Shown here piece by piece: positions 4,927 through 8,437 of a DNA stretch of 8,437 nt (the first letter of the stretch is position 1; each line of letters begins with the position of its first letter). The stretch lies in assembly GCA_030596585.1 (NCBI GenBank), contig JAUVJM010000058.1, positions 1 through 8,437 on the forward strand, written 5' to 3'. A program made the position numbers and the translations under genes. The notes under the pieces are model-generated. The model made no database searches. It was not told the origin of the DNA and saw nothing but the letters and a program-made list of their open reading frames with translations. The DNA is from a bacterium. GTDB taxonomy: Bacteria > NPL-UPA2 > JAUVJM01.

Positions 4927-7386
4927 ATGGAGACGGGAGCTAGGCCAAAATCAGCAGGGATAGTCATTCAGCTTGCGATAGTGATCCTTGCAGGAACAGT
5001 GCTGGGATTGTTTTTCTGGAGCTGCAAATACAACGAATATCTCTCGCTCAGTGAAATTTGCAGGAGCTTCACCGAAGCTGGGGGAGCGCAGCGGGCAGCT
5101 CTTCGGGGTATCCTGTGCTTGACTTCGTTGTGGCTTGTTTTCTCCCTGGCTCTCAAGCGCTTGAGGAGGGAAGCTTTTTGCGTTTCCTCCGGCGAAGTAG
5201 CTAAATCATTTCTTCCATTTCTATTTTTCTTCCCGCTGTATTTCTCTCGCACTCATTCTGACTTTGTGGTAATTGCCTTTATCTTTTCTTTTTCTTTAGC
5301 CGCCGGGTTCCTGGTGTCTCTACTCATACAGTTTGACAAGTTTCAGGGGCACGGCAAGACCTTCGGGGTTATACTCCTCCTTCTGATAGTTCTGGCATCT
5401 GCGTGGTTTATGCATATTGTCCTCATAGCTTTTAATGACTTCAGATTCATAGATGAGGACTTTGCCGTGTTTGATACTTCGATACACAGCGTCCTGCGGG
5501 GTCAATGTCTGCGCTCGTCTCTCCATTCTTATAAATCGCAGCTGGGCTGTCATTTCTCTCCCATATTGTTTCTTATTGCACCTTTCTACTTCTTATATGA
5601 CAATCCGAGAATGTTGATTTTCTTTCAGGTTATTCCTGTGATATCGGCGGCTTTCATTGTCTATCTCCTTGCGAAGGAAAAGCTGCGGAATCCTCTCCTT
5701 GCATTCTGTTTCGGGGCCGGATATCTCCTGCTCCCGCACGTCCAGGCAGTGGCTTTCAACGAATTTCATGCTGCCAACATGATTCCCCCGTTTGTCCTTC
5801 TGACGTTTTATTTCCTTGTCAAAAGAAGATTCAAAGCCTACTGGGTATTTCTCCTTCTGATGATTTCCTGCCGGGAGGAATTGTCCCTTACCGGGGCAGC
5901 CATTGGAATCGCAGCTTTTTCCCTTCCGTGGAAAACTCTGCGGGAGAGAACACAGAACAGACGCGTCGGGCTTGCTACTTTCTTCCTGTGTTTGATTGTG
6001 GGTGCAGCGGCTGTGAAATACATCATTCCGTTCTATGCCGACAGATTAGGGAAAGGACATCCGAATTATCCTATCTTTAGCTGGCTTGGGGAGACTCCCC
6101 GGGAGATGGTTAGCGCTTTATTCTGTCATCCGGGGGAGGCGTTTAAGTTTCTTTTCCTCGACGAGAAATGGGGGCTTTACAGGTGGCGGAGTCTCTGTTT
6201 CGCGTTCCTCCCGATGCTGCTGCTTCCTTTCTTTGGCAAAATAACGTTCTTGCTGCCGTTTGTGACCGCCGGAGTGCCCCTGATGAGTCAGAGCCATTAC
6301 ATGTTCCGCCTCTCTATGCAATATTCCGCAGGTGTCTCACCGACTGTTGCAATATCAGCAATTTGGGGTGCGGCCAGCCTTATTGTATTTTTGAAGGGCT
6401 CGTCCAAGCTCAAGAGGAAGATAGTTGGTTTCCTGGGACAGAGGTCGGCAATGACGATGATTGGAGTTGCATTGCTCACTTCCTGTATTATGTACAGCCG
6501 CTTTTTCGGTTATCTTCCTTTTTCAAAGGATTTTGACGAAAGAGGGAATGTTTTCTATGGGGCTGTGGAAAGACCATTCAGGAAGAACACAAGGGTAAGC
6601 GGGCAGTCAAAAGTTATTCTGGATTGTATTAAGATGATTCCTAAGAATGCTTCGGTATGCACGCAGCTTCGGATAGGCCACCATCTTGGCCACCATCGGG
6701 ATTTCCAGCGTTTCTGGGGGTACGATGAGGATGTGCATGGTCCTAATAGATGTGAGTATGTTCTGCTGAATATGCAGTGGCGGCAGCAGCCGCCTGGGGT
6801 TACATTATCGGATCTAATACAACTTCTATATGCGGGAGAATATGGGGTGCTTAAGTATGAAGACTGGATATTGCTTCTTAAGTCAAATCACTCCACGGAG
6901 AAAAACGAATGGGCGTACAGGGAGATATTTTTCACCTATGACGGGTATCTGCTGATTTCAACTGGATGTCCCGAAGTTGTCGATTCCGGGGCAGTTGGAG
7001 GGAGAGCCAGATTTGCCTCGCCGGGCAGGGATGAGTCTGAGTATGTTGCCCTGAGCAGGTACAGAGAATGCCCTGAAGGCAATTACAGGGTTGATTTTTT
7101 CATGAAAACTGATATTCTAACTCCTGAGGCAATAGTAAGGATAGACTGCATAGAAATAAAGGAAGAAGAAAGGCGGATTATCACTGTTGCTGAGCAGAAT
7201 ATTAGGGGTACAGATTTTGATGAGGTGGGAAGATACAAGCGTTTTAGTCTGTCTTTCGACTTGCCGGAAAGTGCAGTATTACAGTTCAGGGCGAAATATC
7301 TGGGGCATGCGAAACTTTGGGTGGACCGGATCCAGTTTGAGTCGGATGCAAGCGGTCTTGAGCAAGAATACAGTCGGATCAAATGA
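4927..7386 (+). CDS. DUF2079 polytopic membrane protein (GT-C-like) with C-terminal beta-sandwich domain
   Basis: The 819-residue product has an N-terminal membrane region (segments near 11-31, 61-77, 95-107, 113-135 and 146-168), then the DUF2079 core. Core landmarks are IDEDFAVFD (175-183), an acidic first-loop motif like those at GT-C active sites; GCHFSPILFLIAPFYFLY (207-224); FNEFH (277-281); CREE (315-318); and further membrane segments to about 524. A soluble part (about 525-655) holds a His-rich stretch (H585, H586, H589, H590) before FWGYDEDVH. Residues about 665-806 form a predicted jelly-roll: GNYRVDFFMK, NIRGTDFDEVGRYKRFSLSFDLP and LQFRAKYLGHAKLWVDRIQFE resemble carbohydrate-binding-like sandwich domains. 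DUF2079 is grouped with GT-C glycosyltransferases, so sugar transfer from a polyprenyl-linked donor on the outer membrane face is a reasonable but untested role. The GT2 gene downstream could supply that donor. The start lacks a good ribosome site. Confidence 0.82.
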   Translation: METGARPKSAGIVIQLAIVILAGTVLGLFFWSCKYNEYLSLSEICRSFTEAGGAQRAALRGILCLTSLWLVFSLALKRLRREAFCVSSGEVAKSFLPFLFFFPLYFSRTHSDFVVIAFIFSFSLAAGFLVSLLIQFDKFQGHGKTFGVILLLLIVLASAWFMHIVLIAFNDFRFIDEDFAVFDTSIHSVLRGQCLRSSLHSYKSQLGCHFSPILFLIAPFYFLYDNPRMLIFFQVIPVISAAFIVYLLAKEKLRNPLLAFCFGAGYLLLPHVQAVAFNEFHAANMIPPFVLLTFYFLVKRRFKAYWVFLLLMISCREELSLTGAAIGIAAFSLPWKTLRERTQNRRVGLATFFLCLIVGAAAVKYIIPFYADRLGKGHPNYPIFSWLGETPREMVSALFCHPGEAFKFLFLDEKWGLYRWRSLCFAFLPMLLLPFFGKITFLLPFVTAGVPLMSQSHYMFRLSMQYSAGVSPTVAISAIWGAASLIVFLKGSSKLKRKIVGFLGQRSAMTMIGVALLTSCIMYSRFFGYLPFSKDFDERGNVFYGAVERPFRKNTRVSGQSKVILDCIKMIPKNASVCTQLRIGHHLGHHRDFQRFWGYDEDVHGPNRCEYVLLNMQWRQQPPGVTLSDLIQLLYAGEYGVLKYEDWILLLKSNHSTEKNEWAYREIFFTYDGYLLISTGCPEVVDSGAVGGRARFASPGRDESEYVALSRYRECPEGNYRVDFFMKTDILTPEAIVRIDCIEIKEEERRIITVAEQNIRGTDFDEVGRYKRFSLSFDLPESAVLQFRAKYLGHAKLWVDRIQFESDASGLEQEYSRIK

Positions 7387-7413
7387 CGATGGCACTGTAA
7401 AAACGTAAATATT

Positions 7414-7521
7414 CGATCAAGTGCGTTACGCTCTGTCATCCCTTCGTTTCACTCAGGACAGTGTCTGAGGAGCAAAGCGACGAAGAATCTAAGCAGATTC
7501 TTCACTCCGTTCAGAATGACA
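7414..7521. repeat. Second composite palindromic repeat, before the GT2 gene
   Basis: Two units are visible. Unit A (7433-7461) has inverted ends CTGTC/GACAG around a segment that, read on the minus strand, contains CCTGAGTGAAACGAAGG. Unit B (about 7461-7521) has a perfect 9-bp stem GAAGAATCT/AGATTCTTC with loop AAGC (7482-7503); its flanks, CTGAGGAGCAAAGCGA on the left and CTCCGTTCAGAATGACA on the right, are diverged inverted copies. The right end GAATGACA also ends the inner arm of the 3114-3236 element, and CGATCAAGT (7414-7422) recurs at 3198-3206. It looks like a dispersed non-coding repeat inserted between two genes. Its reading frame happens to be open into the GT2 gene. Confidence 0.7.
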
Positions 7522-7571
7522 CGGGGTTGACCGAGCTTACACGTTGGCGGCATAAGATGAGGATTGCCAAA

Positions 7572-8435
7572 ATGGAAGAGATGATAACTGCTGTTGTACC
7601 TGTGTATAATGAGGAAAAGGCGTTAGCAGAAACAATTGAAAAATTGAAAACTGTGCTGGCTGAAGGCGGATTCAAACATGAGATTATTGTCGTTGATGAC
7701 GGTTCAACTGACGGAACTCCTGATGTTCTGGGTAAAATTGATGGGATTCAGGCAGTTACTCATCCGGTTAATCTGGGTTACGGCAAAGCGTTGAAAACAG
7801 GTATAAGCCGTGCCGGAGGGAATTGGATTATCATTATTGATGCTGATGGGAGCTATAAGGCGGAAGATATGCCCCGGCTGTTGGAACATAGGGGGAAATA
7901 TGACATGGTGGTTGGTCTAAGGAAAGGAAAAAGAAGCTATGATTCATTCCCGAGAAGACCGGCAAAATGGTTCCTTAACAGGCTTGCGGGTTATCTTGCG
8001 GGGAGAGACATTCCTGACGTGAATTCGGGGATGAGGGTGTTTAAAAAAGACCTGGCTCTTAAGTTCTGGCATCTTTTCCCTGACCGTTTTTCTTTTACTA
8101 CCACACTGACAATGTGTTTCATTGGCGCCGGATACAGTGTGAAGTATGTGAACATAGATTATCTTAAAAGAATTGGCAAATCAAAGATTGCGCCGTTCCA
8201 TTTTCTGCAGTTCGTAAACCTCGTTATTAAACTCGTGGTCTATTTTGAGCCTTTGAAAGTTTTTGTGCCCGCCAGCCTTGTTATTTTTCTATTCGGGATC
8301 TTTTTTGCGCTTTACAGTTTTCTCTTTCTTCACAGGATAATGGACGTTACGGTGATATTGCTTCTCCTTTCTTCTTTGCAGGTTTTTTTCTTTGGTCTGC
8401 TTGCTGAGCTGATAGTTAAGAGGTCAAATAGATAA
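7572..8435 (+). CDS. Family 2 glycosyltransferase, polyprenyl-phosphate hexose synthase type (DPM1/GtrB/ArnC-like)
   Basis: Such enzymes transfer a sugar from a nucleotide donor to undecaprenyl or related polyprenyl phosphate at the cytoplasmic membrane face. The 287-residue product has AVVPVYNEE (7-15), VVDDGSTDGT (40-49), NLGYGKAL (67-74), the metal-binding DAD (90-92) in IDADGSYKAEDM, and DVNSGMRVFKK (149-159), all typical of the DPM1-like group. Two hydrophobic segments near the C-terminus (about 229-253 and 258-281) match the two-helix GtrB/ArnC layout. The ATG at 7572 is chosen because GAGG (7559-7562) lies 9 nt upstream and the protein then begins a few residues before the first GT2 strand. 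The longer frame from GTG 7461 starts in repeat DNA, and ATGs at 7557 and 7581 are alternatives. The donor sugar cannot be told from the sequence. It may act with the DUF2079 protein encoded upstream. Confidence 0.9.
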   Translation: MEEMITAVVPVYNEEKALAETIEKLKTVLAEGGFKHEIIVVDDGSTDGTPDVLGKIDGIQAVTHPVNLGYGKALKTGISRAGGNWIIIIDADGSYKAEDMPRLLEHRGKYDMVVGLRKGKRSYDSFPRRPAKWFLNRLAGYLAGRDIPDVNSGMRVFKKDLALKFWHLFPDRFSFTTTLTMCFIGAGYSVKYVNIDYLKRIGKSKIAPFHFLQFVNLVIKLVVYFEPLKVFVPASLVIFLFGIFFALYSFLFLHRIMDVTVILLLLSSLQVFFFGLLAELIVKRSNR

Positions 8436-8437
8436 AG

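Noticed and set aside
6168..6536. 122-codon open frame inside the DUF2079 gene
   Set aside because: It is a shadow frame within a well-supported membrane protein gene and shows no domain features.
6669..6694. Short tandem-like repeat GGCCACCATC in the DUF2079 gene
   Set aside because: It is two copies of a ten-base coding word (encoding part of the His-rich stretch) with no sign of a functional DNA element.

Overview
The window comes from a bacterial chromosome of moderate GC content. It carries six recognisable protein genes, five complete and one running off the left edge. The gene content is cell-envelope sugar chemistry: nucleotide-sugar enzymes, a polyprenyl-phosphate glycosyltransferase and a large multi-membrane GT-C-like protein. 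Intergenic palindromes ending in TGTCAT/ATGACA, a TolB-like (PD40) propeller protein and a DUF2079 protein resemble genomes of uncultivated or environmental Gram-negative-type lineages. The sequence alone does not fix the phylum. No tRNA, rRNA, CRISPR array, transposase or phage gene is visible.

Layout. Positions 1-1501 (minus strand) hold a two-gene unit. A UDP-glucose/UDP-HexNAc 4-epimerase-like SDR (566-1501) is followed, through a 4-base GTGA overlap, by a galactokinase-family GHMP kinase (569 to beyond base 1) whose C-terminal part is missing. A good sigma70-type promoter with a 13-bp palindrome at its -35 drives the unit from 1541-1569. Diverging from it, 1623-3098 (plus) encodes a membrane-anchored fusion of an SGNH/GDSL-hydrolase-like domain and a six-bladed PD40 propeller. 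It converges on rmlB (dTDP-glucose 4,6-dehydratase, 3238-4224, minus). The 139-bp gap between these two stop codons is almost entirely an inverted-repeat element. Diverging from rmlB, a DUF4870 membrane protein (4456-4842) is followed by an 819-residue DUF2079/GT-C-like protein with a C-terminal beta-sandwich (4927-7386), then a DPM1/GtrB-type GT2 enzyme (7572-8435). A second composite palindromic repeat (about 7414-7521) sits between the last two.

How the genes may work together. The epimerase and kinase would make or recycle activated galactose-type sugars. RmlB makes dTDP-4-keto-6-deoxyglucose. The GT2 enzyme is of the kind that loads a sugar onto a polyprenyl phosphate at the cytoplasmic face. 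DUF2079 proteins belong to the GT-C fold group, which typically uses such lipid-linked sugars on the outer face, so the last two genes could form a donor-synthase/transferase pair. This pairing is inference, and no acceptor is identifiable. Two start corrections matter: the propeller gene probably starts at 1623, not further upstream inside the epimerase, and the GT2 gene probably starts at 7572, because the longer reading frame begins in translated repeat sequence.
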